From Paraescarpia echinospica (lineage: Eukaryota > Annelida > Polychaeta > Sabellida > Siboglinidae), in contig CM034533.1 of assembly GCA_020002185.1 (NCBI GenBank), positions 51,119,081-51,183,080 on the forward strand: a DNA stretch of 64,000 nucleotides. Direction: 5' to 3'. The translations under genes were made by a program, and so were the position numbers. The notes under the pieces were generated by a model. It saw only the letters and a program-made list of their open reading frames with translations, did not search any database and was not told the DNA's origin. Positions within the stretch are counted from its first letter, which is position 1. Each line of letters begins with the position of its first letter. This document shows positions 21,971-34,369 of this stretch, one piece after another.

Positions 21971-22007
21971 CAATCAACCATATACACCAAAAAAAAAAAC
22001 GAAAACC

Positions 22008-22210
22008 AAAATTCCCATGTGGAATATGCGAACGTGCAGTCATGTGGTGTAAAACGAATCCATCAGTTGCTTGTGACAACTGCAACACCTAGTGCCATAA
22101 ATCATGCCTAGGTATGTCAACTATAGTCTTCCTTGGTCTAAAACTTGAAACACCATGGCAATGCGACAAATGCGGGATACCCAACTTCACGAATTCAACT
22201 CTTTTTTACC
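22008..22210 (+). pseudogene. LINE ORF PHD finger
   Basis: Reads PCGICERAVMWCKTNPS, then ACDNCNT-stop-CHKSCLG, a linker and WQCDKCGIP: Cys pairs CxxC, CxxC, H-x2-C and CxxC in PHD order. The stop at 22,090-22,092 sits where a Trp is normal. The frame differs by one from the 2A frame; the change probably lies in the A-run at about 21,988-21,998. Confidence 0.8.
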
Positions 22211-22339
22211 ACCCATACGTGTCACTATTTAATAGATACAGGGCCCTGTCTGAATCCGACCAACTCCAGGACCACCCTGGCAGCCTCTCCACACCTCATC
22301 ACCCAAAGGTACACCAAACTCACTCAAAACACCACCTAC

Positions 22340-23005
22340 TACTATAAAACATTAAGAATCCTAGTACCCAACACCCAATCCATTTTTTTTTAAACGGCAC
22401 ACCCCAGCTCTCACCACAGAATCCATCTCCCCAGACATTATAGTAGCAACAGTAAACCAGCTCACAAGCACAACAACATACCTTGAATTCCTCCCACCTG
22501 GCTATTACACAATATCTACAACAGACAGAGACGAGAACATTAGCGATGGGTATGGTGGAACAGTCATCGCAATTAAAGACGATATTATACCAGAAGACAT
22601 TCCCATGGCAAACAAAATTCACACCGGAAGCGAAATATCAGCTTGCAAAATCAAAATGCCACACAACAAACCACCAGTAATAGGTCTTGGCGTCTATCGG
22701 CCCCCTAACAGGGATGTCGCTATGGCCACATACGGAAGAGAGACCATTGCCTCCCTCATGCAATCAAACCCCAGAGCTACATTCTGGGTATGCGGCGACA
22801 TTAACTTGCTCGACATTGACTAGCTAATTGACTCCACCAAACCAGCCACTTACAAAGTTCGGTATCCCAAACCCCTCAATGAGCTCTTTCTGAATATGAA
22901 AGCCGACTTAGGTCTGGACCAAATAGTCCACGTAAACACTCAAGAGAAAAATGGGCCAAGTGGCCCTGAAGTCGTTTGGACTAATACGTCTATATGTGAC
23001 CCCGG
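22340..23005 (+). pseudogene. LINE APE-type endonuclease
   Basis: Reads LRILVPNTQSIFF, SPDIIVATVNQLTS, LPPGYYTISTTDR, GYGGTVIAIKDDI, then PPVIGLGVYRPPNRD and FWVCGDINLLDID ending in TAG. Further endonuclease-like sequence (DLGLDQIVHVNTQEKNG, VVWTNTSICD) extends to about 23,005. The catalytic Glu of the usual TETWL appears replaced (VNQL), and the GDxN motif is present. Broken by a frame change at about 22,390-22,600 and a stop at 22,822. Confidence 0.8.
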
Positions 23006-23010
23006 CTGAC

Positions 23011-24480
23011 TAAATGAGTGATAAGTCGGAAAATTGTTAACATTGTTCTCTTACATTCTTGTAAAGGTTGGGTAGGGTGCTTTACACGGTTTCAAAAATT
23101 ATGACTGCTACAAAAATTAGCGAAGTTATGGAGCATTGAACATGGTAGGGGTCAAAAAGGGAAAATGAGGAAAACGGCTGTTGAAGTTTTACATTATATA
23201 TGCAAATGGATTGCATGGAAATATTACATGCATGACATTCACATGTATCACACAGTATGTATGTTATGTTGCAATGATACACTGGAAGTACAAATGTGCT
23301 GCTACAAAAACTTATAAACTTATGCCAGATTATGTCTTTATGTATAAAACTAAGAGGACAGATTATTTGAGAGCAAAAGGTAGACTAAAGAAAATAAAAA
23401 ATGGGTCAGCTGGAAGGTGATAGTCCGTTTGAACTTGAAGCCTTTGTTAAACTTTTGTCTCGACTTCACCAAAGGCGGTGTCCTGCTGTCAGAACTTCGA
23501 AGGTGTTACTCACCTAACTTAATTAAAGTAATTTACACCAACGTTGTTTCCTATATAAGTCATGTTGTGGGATATATTAGCATTAGCCGTGCCTGTTCAA
23601 AAGTTAGTGCTATATAATAGTAGTTTGTCAAAATGTAAACAAACTCAAAGACAGTTGCAGCTTAGCCTTAGCCTAAGGAGCTGGCTAAGCCCATGGCTGA
23701 GCAGCCAGGCTCCAACTTTATAATGATTTCATTGATCTCCCTTCTCAACCACCTTCCATATCTTAGTAATTCTTGTTATTGCGTAAATCCGAATATATAC
23801 TTGATGTACGTGAATTGAATATCACTATTTGTAGTTATAAGTACTAAAACATTCCTAATTTTACTGTTCCGCAACTGTTCTTTTACTATTATGAAATATT
23901 TAATAACATCACGATATATTTCACAGAAATAGATAGAGAGCTAATGGAGAGGCCCATCATAACCCCTAGCACTACAAAATGAAGTATCTGAAAGTCACAC
24001 TTCATATAGTGACACATATCATACTGTCTTTCTGGACTGTCGCAATGTCCAATGGTTTCCTATCACAACCCTCGTGTACAATATACCAAAGCTATATATT
24101 TCCAACACCACAACATATGTATTATCATTGGATAGGTAATTGAATAATCTTTCAGATGAATGCAACTTGTAGCAGCAGAAAATGAAGCATACAAAAGTTA
24201 CACCACATACAATGACATGCATTCTCAAAATGTGATTAATTTAAAAAAATTACCATTTACGAAGCTCAGTATGGTCAACATATTTCATTGCAAAACATAT
24301 TAAAAGGTATCATAATGTAGATAATTCAATGCTCTTCAAAATTACACTTACTTGTAATTATAGAAAATGATAAAACTACCATGCATCATTTGTTTTGGAA
24401 TCTAGGTCAAGCTTCTTAGGAAACAGATACTGTATAGAAATAACATACTGAGTGCTAATGGGTTAACAGGGATCTAAAGC
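23011..24480. other. No gene recognised
   Basis: AT-rich. A 40-codon frame at 23,400 (MGQLEGDSPFELEAFVKLLS) looks coding-like but has no family signature. Confidence 0.4.
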
Positions 24481-25310
24481 ATGCTGTATGTGGACACAAG
24501 CCTCTGCCAGTGACCAACTACAGATTAGTCACAGTTTCCATCATACAATATCAGCCAGAGAATCTTAGCTGCAGTGGGGTGGGATGTTGTTGGAAAAGGG
24601 TTTAGCTTTTTGGGAGGCCCTGAGATGCCCTTAGAATGATTCAATCAAATATACATTTCTTGTGTACAATGACACTACCCTAAGAGACGTCTATGCCACA
24701 TTAGAGACAAAATTACTGAACAGTTTTTTGAAATAACAGAAAAGGCAACCTCTGATCCATGCAAGATACAGACTCCGCATGTGACAGATGTTGTTGGAAA
24801 AGGGTTTCCCATCCCAATGCAGATTTCTTGTGTATATTGGCACTACCACAAGAAATGTCTATGCAAAATTAGAGAACAAGTTACTAAAGAGTTTTTTTTT
24901 TTAATATACAAAATGTGAAAATTTACTAGTTTTTTGGGTCCTTTTGAGGGGCCATTAGGTGCCCTTAGAATGATTCAATAAAATATAGATTTCTTGTGTA
25001 GAGTGTCACTAACCTAAGGAACGTCTATGCAAAATTAAAGAAAAAATTACTGAACAGTTTTTGAAAAAAATAGGCAAAATGTACAAATTTACCAGTTTTG
25101 GGGGCCTTGGAGATCCTAGGGAGCCCTTAGAATGATTAAAAAAAAATAGATTTCTCGTGCATTGTGGCAGTGCCCTAAGGTATGTCTATGCAAAATTTCA
25201 GAAACAGTTGCTGAACGGTTTCTGAGATACGGCAGCTAACGGCGGACGGCGGACGGCGGACACAGAGTGATGGCAATGGTCCTTTGGACCTTCGGCCCAA
25301 AGGACTAAAA
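24480..25310 (+). repeat. Degenerate tandem repeat array of about 150-180 bp units
   Basis: Four units share CCTTAGAATGATT, ATTTCTTGTG, CACTA-CC-AAG, GTCTATGC-AAATTA and TTACTGAACAGTTTT (starting about 24,600, 24,790, 24,935 and 25,100). The 3' end carries three GGCGGAC repeats (about 25,240-25,260), then a perfect 9-bp hairpin GTCCTTTGG/CCAAAGGAC at 25,278-25,304 followed by TAAAAA. A related single unit lies at 37,135-37,420, including ACAAGCCTCTGCCAGTGACC-like sequence. It resembles a transposon 3' end; a Helitron-type terminus is possible but unproven. Confidence 0.7.
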
Positions 25311-25319
25311 ATTGCAATC

Positions 25320-26420
25320 CGTTTACAGTTCTGTTTTAATTATGCACATCTCATATGCACCTATGCCAACGACCACCTACAAGCACCGTTTTATCATCAA
25401 TCGATGACCTCATGAAAATGCAGGTATTTTAATTTCCTTTCCTTTTTTCTTTAAAATATTTTTGGCTAGACCCCTTCTCGACGAACGGTGTCAAAATATG
25501 AGCTAACTAGTTCTAGGAAATTTAGGACGATCCCTGACCGATTTAATACGGGGATTTCCCGTACAAAGCGAACAGAGCTGTGATTGGCGTAACGTGTTCG
25601 CCTACTGGCACTTGTCTCAGTGCTTGGCACGCAAAGCAGTTGTTTGACGTTAGCCATGCATATCGATAACTACCGGGTCTGGTAACCTAATAACAACGTC
25701 AGCACTTTAGCTGGGAAAATAATGTACATATGCGTGTGTGGGGGGGTATATTAATTTCAACAACATACAACATTATCGAAGTGCATGACCTGGTCACTGC
25801 ATGGTATTTTTTTGTATTCAGCGGCTAGGTATGCTCTGCTAAAAGCAACCTTTTGTCATCATGTGGGAGAATTCCTACGTAACACGTTGATGACTCATGA
25901 TGCTATGTTGCGTGTAGGCCTATGCGACACACGATCAGGAAGGTAAATATGTCTGTCAAAAGAAAATGAACAAAAAGACGTGAACAACTTTTCGTTGACA
26001 ATCATCGATGGTAATCGCATTTTACACGGCGATATGCCTGTGGCGGTCATACAGGTGGGTCATGGCTTGGCCTGCTACTAAGCACTGACCTGTATTAAAG
26101 AGATCTAGGTCAGTCAATGCTACTGAGTCGATCGTAAGCAGCGTCGTGTAACGGGAACGTGAACAACAGAGGCGCCACCTTTTGACAAAGGCACTCTAAG
26201 TATGTGTTTATAATTAACTAACATATGTTTGTGATGAAAGTCAGCTACTAATGCATAGTGTAGCAGTGTGGATGCATATCATCGGTTCATAAGCTCACCA
26301 TATATAATACATTATCATAGTCCCAATTAAATATGTAGGTCTAAGTGTTCAGAATGTTACTTTACGTTTAGCTTTGACTTAAACTAGCATTATACTATAC
26401 ACTATGAAATACTGGATCCA
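25320..26420. other. No gene seen
   Basis: No coding pattern or repeat beyond a short G run at 25,740. Confidence 0.4.
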
Positions 26421-26584
26421 CACATAATACACATTGGCAACTGTCACGGATTAGCGAGGTCTCCGTACACTAGATGGCTCAGTCTAGTAGGGTTCTTATA
26501 TATCAAGGTCAACGCATGAGAAAGAACGGTTATCGTGAACAAGCAACAAAGAACGAGGAAAATTTAATAAACTTTATTACAAGA

Positions 26585-26637
26585 TATCTACCTTTTGGTA
26601 AATATCTCGATCTACCTTTTGGTAAATATCTCGATTA
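26585..26637 (+). repeat. Tandem duplication, 24 bp x 2
   Basis: ATCTACCTTTTGGTAAATAT followed by CTCG occurs twice in succession. Confidence 0.9.
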
Positions 26638-27089
26638 ACTAAATAAACAGAATAAAGAAATCCCGTAACCAAATCTTAATAGAATATAATAAACAATAAC
26701 ACTGAATCTTTCGATTATCAAATTCCACTTCCTTTCTAAGGTGGATTATACCGCTATACGACCATACACTAGGCGCCAAGTGTTATCTAAGAATAACTCC
26801 CATAATATAAATACGCAGTATAAGCTAGTCCTCGCGGACTCTCATCACAGTAATCTGTTACAACACACACATATAAATATATATGAGAATACTTCAAGGG
26901 TGATAATACCTCACTTCAAAACCACAGATAACTACCAATCATAATACAGCAAATAATAGATACATTCAATCAAAAAATAGACATTGATACTGGGCTAGTC
27001 CCATCTCGAATATATACGAACGTTTGTTGAAGTCAACACGCCGAGCTCGGAACACAATTAGAACGGTGTATCTCGGCCGCACGAGTGAT

Positions 27090-27420
27090 GATGCCGGGCA
27101 CTTGACGATTGCCGTCGTACGCCGCGAATTCTCGAGTCGCGTCCGTTCACGCACGGTCGCAGACGATTGCGAAGTCAGTTGAATACGTTCAACTGAAAGA
27201 CGAAGCCGGGCAGTAGACGCTTACCGCCGGCCGCTACGAATTCGAACGAGAGGTCTTGTTTTGTCGCAAACGATCGAGAAGTCGGATGAACGGGTTTGCG
27301 CGAATGACGACGCCTGGCAGTATACGTTTACCGCCGGCCGCTGCGAGTCGCATTCGGTCAAGCTTTCTGACGATGTGGCTGTGAGACCGCTGTTCGAGGA
27401 TGGCCCAAGCTGGGTGAGCG
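27090..27420. repeat. CpG-rich degenerate tandem repeat, three units of about 108 bp
   Basis: Units begin near 27,091 (GATGCCGGGCA), 27,202 (GAAGCCGGGCAG) and 27,308 (GACGCCTGGCAG). Each is followed by ACCGCCGGCCGC-type sequence and CGATTGCGAAGTC or CGATCGAGAAGTC. CpG density is far above the AT-rich surroundings, so this stretch has either escaped methylation-driven decay or arrived recently. Flanking sequence from 26,450 (TGTCACGGATTAGCG) to about 27,930 could be one long non-coding repeat or LTR, but no partner copy is in the window. Confidence 0.65.
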
Positions 27421-27939
27421 CGTCGCGATCATCGCTCATCGACGCAAATACGTTGGGGCCGACCGGAACGTTGTCTCAAAGTACTGCTGACGTGGCGGCA
27501 TGGTTTCTTCGAAGTTCGATCGAATAGTCACTTTGGACACTGAATATTACACACACACACACAAGCTTGGGAACGTAACCCACGTTAACGATTCCCACCA
27601 CGCTTTACGACTTTCCTTGCCATTCTCTTGGCAGCAGGGCAACCTGTCTCGTTCAACCCTGGATCTGTCCCAGTCCTTCGCCAGCGCCCAGATGGCGAAA
27701 TGCGTACAACAGACGTTTATATATGCGGACTTAATTACACATCATATGACAGGTTTCCATCATTTCTATTGGCTAAAGCAATATACAATTCAAACTAAGC
27801 ATAGTGGAACACCCTCTAAGATTACAGTGAAACCACCTGCTGGCATAGAAACGCTAGCAACAGAATACCACGCTTCACTGAGCGCATCTGCAACCGAGTT
27901 GCTGTAATTACGTAACTAAGGCGGTTGGTTAACAATATG

Positions 27940-28320
27940 TCTATCTACTGGCTTGACCTTCCTCATTTATAAAATTAAACCTCAGGAAAGTAGATTAAAC
28001 ATCCAAAAATAGCAGAAATGCTACAGCAATATTCATTGTAAATTTTTATCTTGTCTATAAAATGCAAATTTATGTGAAGCGGCTAAATGAAGTCGAATTA
28101 ATTCATTATTGACGTATTTTGTTATAAATCACAACAAAAACAACACCAGCAACTTTCATAGGTACATTAGAAAGAAAAGTAGATTGCGAAGACGCTGTTT
28201 GGTGTAACATAGTTACAGGAAACTAGACGTTAACGGTTGGGTTAATTTATCGAAGTCCAAACATAAGCAAAGAAGAAAATGAAAAAGTAAAATGCTATAA
28301 AATGCTATACGGGAAGAAAG
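27940..28320. other. No gene seen
   Basis: AT-rich spacer before LINE A. Confidence 0.4.
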
Positions 28321-29520
28321 CAAACGGGATTGGGGATTTTAACCATGGACATATACAATGGAAATCTCTACAGAGTACAGGGAGTGAGGACCACAATGTT
28401 TTAGTTTCAGTACAAGATAGATTCTTTTCTCAACATGTGCTAGAACCAACAAGGGGATAACATGTGTTAGACATAGTTTTGTCATCACAGAATGACTTAG
28501 TTCACAATGTCAAGATATGTGAGCCATTTGGAAGTAGTGATCACAACCAGATACCTTTTACCATCAAAGTAAAATCAGAAAGGAATAATAAAAAGCAGTA
28601 CAGGAGAAACTTCCGCAAAGGAGGATATAAGGACATGAGGAAATATTTAACAAAATAGACTGAAATGACACACTTAAGAATAAGACAGCAACAGAATGCT
28701 GAAATATATTAAGGGGTGAAATTTAGTGCATCGTGGATAAATTTGTTCCATTCAAGAAACTAGGGAAACGGTCCAGAAAGAAACATATATGGAAAGAAGC
28801 CATTAGAACAATTAAGTACAAACAAATGATGCTGAAATCATATAGACGCACTGGAAATGAAATTATAAATTCAAAGAGAAGTTGTGAACAAAAGTTAGCT
28901 TGTAATATAAAACATCACAGCAACAGTTTTTATGCATATGTTCAGAACAAACAGAAAGTTCAGGATAATGACTGTCCTCTAGAAGATGTGCTGGAAATAT
29001 AATATCAGAGGGATTCTTAATGGCAGAAGACCTGTATTAGTTTGGTGTTTACATGCAGGGAATATATTAGTTCACTGCCAGTACCAGAGGTTAAGTTCAA
29101 GGTGAGAGAATCAGACTATTTAGGACAGTGAATAGAACAAATTAGCATACCGCTTGCAATAGTATTCAACTTGTCATTAAACGAGGGAGTGGTTCCTTTA
29201 GAATGGAAAGAAGCAAACATTATAACGTTATTTAAAAAGTGTTCGAGAAACAAGTCAGATAATTACAGACCAGTGAGTTTAACATCGGTGATTCGCACAT
29301 TATTACAAAAACTAATAAAAGACCATATGGTGGATTTTCTTCTTAAACATAACTTGATAAATCCATTTCAACATGGGTTTCTAAAAGCGAGGTTATGCTT
29401 AACAAATATGTTATGTTTTTTTGAAGACATCACTAAGTGGGTAGACGAGGGATCACCAGTGGTATCATCTACTTAGATTTTCAGAAAGCTTTCGACAAAG
29501 TACTATAAAATATGAAGATA
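28320..29520 (+). pseudogene. LINE family A: endonuclease end and start of reverse transcriptase (copy 2)
   Basis: Reads GDFNHGHIQWKSL (28,335; catalytic GDFN), then a stop, HVLDIVLSSQND, FGSSDHNQI (catalytic SDH), RRNFRKGGYKDMRKYL, and after frame changes the linker (FVPFKKLGKRSRKKHIW). The reverse transcriptase begins NEGVVPLEWKEANIITLFKK, SDNYRPVSLTS, LINPFQHGF, KWVDEGSP, YLDFQKAFDKV, and stops at about 29,515. Copy 1 is cut by the window start. Typical CR1-like order; 3'-truncated before the catalytic YADD. Confidence 0.88.
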
Positions 29521-30169
29521 AATAGTTGTAATATATTAAAATTTATTAAAATATATAATAAACAAATGCATACATTTATTAATAAAATACATGTTAATAA
29601 AAAAGTTTCTTACAACACAGTTCTTCAGAGTACGTAAGCCAGCATAAAAAACCTAGCCAGAGTAAAATTATAATATGTTTTCATGTCAAACAGAAAGAAA
29701 CTAGGTAAGTATAACCAGTCAGTGACAGCATTTACCAATACGTGGCTAAAGCGGAGCTACCACCTGGCAACTAAACATAGCATGCATTGACAAAATTATA
29801 TGCAATAAGAGTATACAGAACATATAATATTATTAACAATACAAATAACATACAATAATGTACACAGGTCTTTCAACAATGTCATCATCAGCGATCCCTC
29901 GTAGCGAAGATTATCTTTCAAAGGTTTATCGGTAGCGTTTTTGTGCGTTCGTATCTGGATGTTAGAGGTCGCCAAAATCACTGGTTTGTACGTTTGTGTC
30001 CAAAAGAGCATTTTAATACACGACCGTGTCGTGATCAACCGTGCGAGACCGCTGGTCACATCAGAGCTCGGTTCCTGGCGACATGCGAGGAAGCAAAGCC
30101 CTTATTATGTCATAGTCGTCTCCCAGTCGGCTCATCACCAATCAACACCGATCAATGCATCACAGCAAC

Positions 30170-30866
30170 ATGTCGAAGCAAGCCGGAGCAAAATCAGAGA
30201 TCGCTGAAATTAGGAAATCTCGCGAGTTACTGTGTTCATCCTTTTAGGAAATAAAAATTCCAAAAACAGACACTGAAAAATGAATCGCTGTCCACATGGC
30301 GATCATCAAGTGAAAAGATGAACGGATACAGAAACTGGAGACGAAACTCAACGACCTTGAACATAATTCAAAGAAGAAAAACATCATCGTCAGTGGTCTT
30401 AACACATAGTTATGCATTTTCCGCCGTCTCACCGACACGTATACCAAACACGCGCAGCGATTCATCGACTAACACCGATGAGATTAAAAATTATACCGTG
30501 TTCGCAAATTTTGTTGGGTTTGCAAAAGCCAAACTAGATGTCGTCATGCAACCGTACGACATCACAGTGATTCACGAACTACCGGCTCGGCGAGATGGCA
30601 AGCGGCCCATTATCGTGCAGCCGCATTTGGCAAGTAAGAAGGCAGAGTTGATGAGGAAACGCCGTGCCGTGAAAGGTACGGACATTTTTCTGAACGATCA
30701 TCTGACTGCACAAAACGCACATATATTTCGTGAAGCCAGTCGTCCCAAAAGGGAGCAGTGTGCGGACAGTGCATGGACGATGAACTACTCAGTGTTTGTA
30801 AAAGTACGTGACAAGAAGGACCAGATCAGATGCCTTGCCGATCTGGCTATGTGCAAACACCAGTGA
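30170..30866 (+). pseudogene. LINE family B ORF1 (copy 2)
   Basis: Same protein as 944-1,641. After the coiled-coil part a frame of 182 codons (30,318-30,866) includes NFVGFAKAKLDVVMQPYD, IHELPARRDGKRP, KRRAVKGTDIFLNDHL and a C-terminal VFVKVRDKKDQIRC. The N-terminal MSKQAGAKSEIAEI is out of frame with it. Confidence 0.7.
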
Positions 30867-31344
30867 TTACCATGAGAGCGGAAATAGGGGGGGATAGAGG
30901 GCAGCTGTCCCCCTGGAATTTCTCCGGGGGAGCAGACATATGGTTCTTTCCCCCATTAAATGTGACCCTGAATGTTTGTTTTTCTGGCGAGCGTAAATGG
31001 CGAATGGAAATCTAAATTTTATGAAACGATTAATGTGTATTTTTGTAGACTGTGAAAGGTGTGTGCAATTGTAGGGCAGACATGTGGTTTTCTGCCCCTC
31101 CTCCCAGTAATAGGCGGCGTGGCGGCTAAAAATGTTCCTATGTCATCATTTCAGCCGAGACAGCGGAGAGAGGCTGGAGAAGGTAAATTGACAGCAGCGG
31201 CGCGACGTAAACAAATAAATTTTCAACAGCACTGTCCCCCTTGTTCGGATGTCGTGAGTTCACAACCGAGACAGCGGAGAAGCTGAAGTTACAGCGGCGC
31301 AGTGGCGAACAATTTCCAACAGGACCCCCTCCCCTCCCTATTTT

Positions 31345-33841
31345 TGAATGTGTAACGGTAGAGTTGAATATGAAAAATGTAATTGTTATTTGCATATATA
31401 CAACGACAGTCGCCAATTTAAGCGCCTTCTGTGAATCCGCAGAAATCATTCTTAGTGGTATAAAACGCAACAAGACTATGTTTATATGTGGATATTTCAA
31501 TATTGATGCACAACTTGCACAACTATACAAGGGTTTTCTTAGATCCGATGTAGTTATGGACTTTACCCTTTAATAACCAAGCCGAGTAGAATTATCAATA
31601 TTACGGCAACACTTATTGATAATATTTTTACGAATGAAATGCAGTTTCAAGTAAATAGTGGCCTTCTGAATAATGATATCAGTGATCATCTACCAGTTTT
31701 GCAATTTGCCGTAATCACACTGCATGCAGGTGTTCAAGTTCTCCTAAGTAGAGAAGAATATAAATAACTATACGATTTGCAATCTTAAAAATGAGTTAAA
31801 TCAGCGCATATGGCTAAACGTGGCATACACATTAGATGTTAACGTGGCATACAACAATTTTATATGTGATTTTCAAGATCTAATAAACATATATTGCCCT
31901 GTAAAACAAATTGTAAACACCGATAATCGTTATGCAAATAACCTTTGGATTACAAATGAACTGAAAATGCATGTAAAAAGAAAAACCGTCTCTACAAAAT
32001 ATTCCTGTCATGTAGGACAGTAGCCGCAGAAACCCGATGCAAAATACATAACAAATAAACATAGATCAATTTTGAGATCATCAAAAAAGTTTTCTATATT
32101 AAAATACTAGACGAACACCGAAATAATATTTCAGAAACATGGAAAATTATAAGAACTGTAATGGGAACAAATATACAACAATCCAACTATCCTAATAATT
32201 TCGTTGAAGAACTAGGCAAGGTTGAACACAAAACAGAGATAGCTAACTCATTCAACAAATTCTTAATTTAGCGAAAAACATAAACATGCCGCCTAAAGTA
32301 TCTGCATACCACTATTTAACTTTCAGAGATATAAGAAAAGTAAGTTCCTGTCACCAGTTGACGAAATTGAAGTTATACGTGTTGTAAGCAGTTGTAAAAG
32401 GAAACTGTCTTCTGACTGTGATGGCATCGATTTCAGATTTGTTAATGTGTAATTGCGTCTATTATAAAACCAGTAACACACATATATTTTAAAACTGGAT
32501 CTTTTCCTGAAAAGATGAAAGTTGCCAAGGTCATACCATTTTTTAAATCAGGAAGCAAAAGCGATATCAATAACTATAGACCTATTTCCTTCCTCCACAA
32601 TTTTTCAATGAATTTGAAAAGTTATATAACAATAGGTTTAATACATTTATAAAAATGTGTAATGTATTGAAAATGTCTACCACACATGCTCTTGTAGAAG
32701 TCGTGTCTGAAATTACCAATTTGTTAAATAAAAGAAAACATGCTATTTGGATATTTATCGACCTAAGAAAAACTTTCGACACAGTAGACCACCAACTACT
32801 ATGTAAGAAACTGGAATTTAATGGTATTCGTGGTGTTGCTTATCAGTGAATATGAAGGTACTTATCAAATAGAACACAATATGTTAGCTACGAAGGATAT
32901 TATGTCTGATCATTTACGGATATCGTGCGGTGTCCCACGAGGTTCTATCTTACGTCCGCAACTGTTTTAATACATGTTAATGACATGTGTAATGTGCGAA
33001 GCTGTTGAAATTGATCTTATTCGCTGACGACACAAATCTATTTCACTCTTATAGCCACTTACCAGATCTGGTAAATGAATTATGTGTGGAGCTTAATAAG
33101 ATATATATGTGGTTCTGTGTAAACAAATCATCACTGAACATTTATAAAACTAATTATATATTATTTGGAGATACAGACATAAAGAAGATGCTACAATTAT
33201 TATCAACAATAATGCTATAAAGAAAGTTCAGGCTAATACATTTCTAGGTGTCTTAACTGATGAATTATTAAACTGGAAGAACAATATTACCGCGGTAAAA
33301 TCTCTAAGTTATCAAAAGTAGCATCTGTAATGTACAAAGTTAGCCATTGCATAGACCAATCTAGCATACGTAATTTGTATTATTCATTGTTCTTACCCCA
33401 CTTGATGTGTTGTTCTGAAATATGGGGAAACACCTACGAGACAAACATACAATGTATTATATTGCTACAAAAAGAGTGGTATGATTGATCCACGGTGCCA
33501 GATGATGTGATCATACGTATAACTTGTTTCATAATTCTCGCATTTTAAAACTCAAGGATTTAGTTGAGCTAAAAAATATTTTATTTACGTTCGACGCATT
33601 TCATAATGTCTTACCAAATGACCTTCAACAGTTATTTGTAATGAGCTCACCATCATACACCATACGTAGAACACATCAGTTTATGGGAGAACATGTGCGT
33701 ATCGATATGAGGACCATGTCCCTATCTGTGTTCGGTGTACAATTGTGGAACCAATTAAAAACATTGTTTGCTAGTATAAAGACAAAACATAAATTTAAGC
33801 ATCACTACGTCCATATGCTGTTCAACAAATATGTTATGTAA
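31345..33841 (+). pseudogene. LINE family B ORF2 (copy 2)
   Basis: Counterpart of 2,106-4,539. Retains FICGYFNID (31,490), NLWITNELKMHVKRKT (31,945, lost in copy 1), SDINNYRPIS (32,560), FIDLRKTFDTVDHQL (32,750), LILFADDTNLF (33,010) and FDAFHNVLPNDLQQL with RRTHQFMGEHVRIDMR (33,590-33,760). GC-rich spacer 30,880-31,340 precedes it, and a 3' UTR with an ATTG tail ends at about 34,182. It is frameshifted throughout. Confidence 0.8.
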
Positions 33842-34369
33842 ACTAACATAGAGGTATATCCCTGATGCAAGTATTGAAAAGCAGATAACCATTTTCATTA
33901 TGTATCACTGTAGTGAATCTTTGAATATATACACGTAGATTTTAGTGTGCATATGTATGGTTACAACTTCTCATTTTGTATGGCTATATGCTGTGTAAAA
34001 TATTTTAAAAGTTTAAAACTTCATATCTACTCCTTTTCAAAAAATATTTCTTTCCTTTTTACTTATGTCCTTACATATAATTTACTTTGTATATTATACG
34101 CCTGGCTTGATTTTGATTCCTGACTTATCTTGACTTGATATGTTCTTTCTATATGTTTGAAATAAATTGATTGATTGATGTGTAGGCTTAGGGCCTACAT
34201 GTGCATGGTTCGTGTAATGGCAACTGTTTGTAGTGTTGGCAGGGATGTAAATAAGTGCTTCCCGACTAGTTCGGTTATGCAGTCGAAGTGTTTATGGTAC
34301 CTGCTGCAAACCCCACTGTCAGCAGAACAGTATTAGCATTGAGGGCTTTATTACAGGGGCCGTATGCTA

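Larger units (their letters stand above)
21767..23010 (+). mobile_element. CR1-like LINE with 2A-like peptide, PHD finger and endonuclease (5' part, decayed)
   Basis: Order on the plus strand: a hydrophobic segment (21,775-21,850), a 2A-like motif (21,935-21,958), a PHD finger (22,010-22,200) and an APE-type endonuclease (22,340-23,000). The element breaks off near 23,005, before any reverse transcriptase. PHD domains and 2A-like sequences are both known from APE-type LINEs of sea urchins, amphioxus and other invertebrates. Frame changes near 21,995 (an 11-A run) and 22,210, and stops at 22,090 and 22,822, show decay. Confidence 0.85.
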
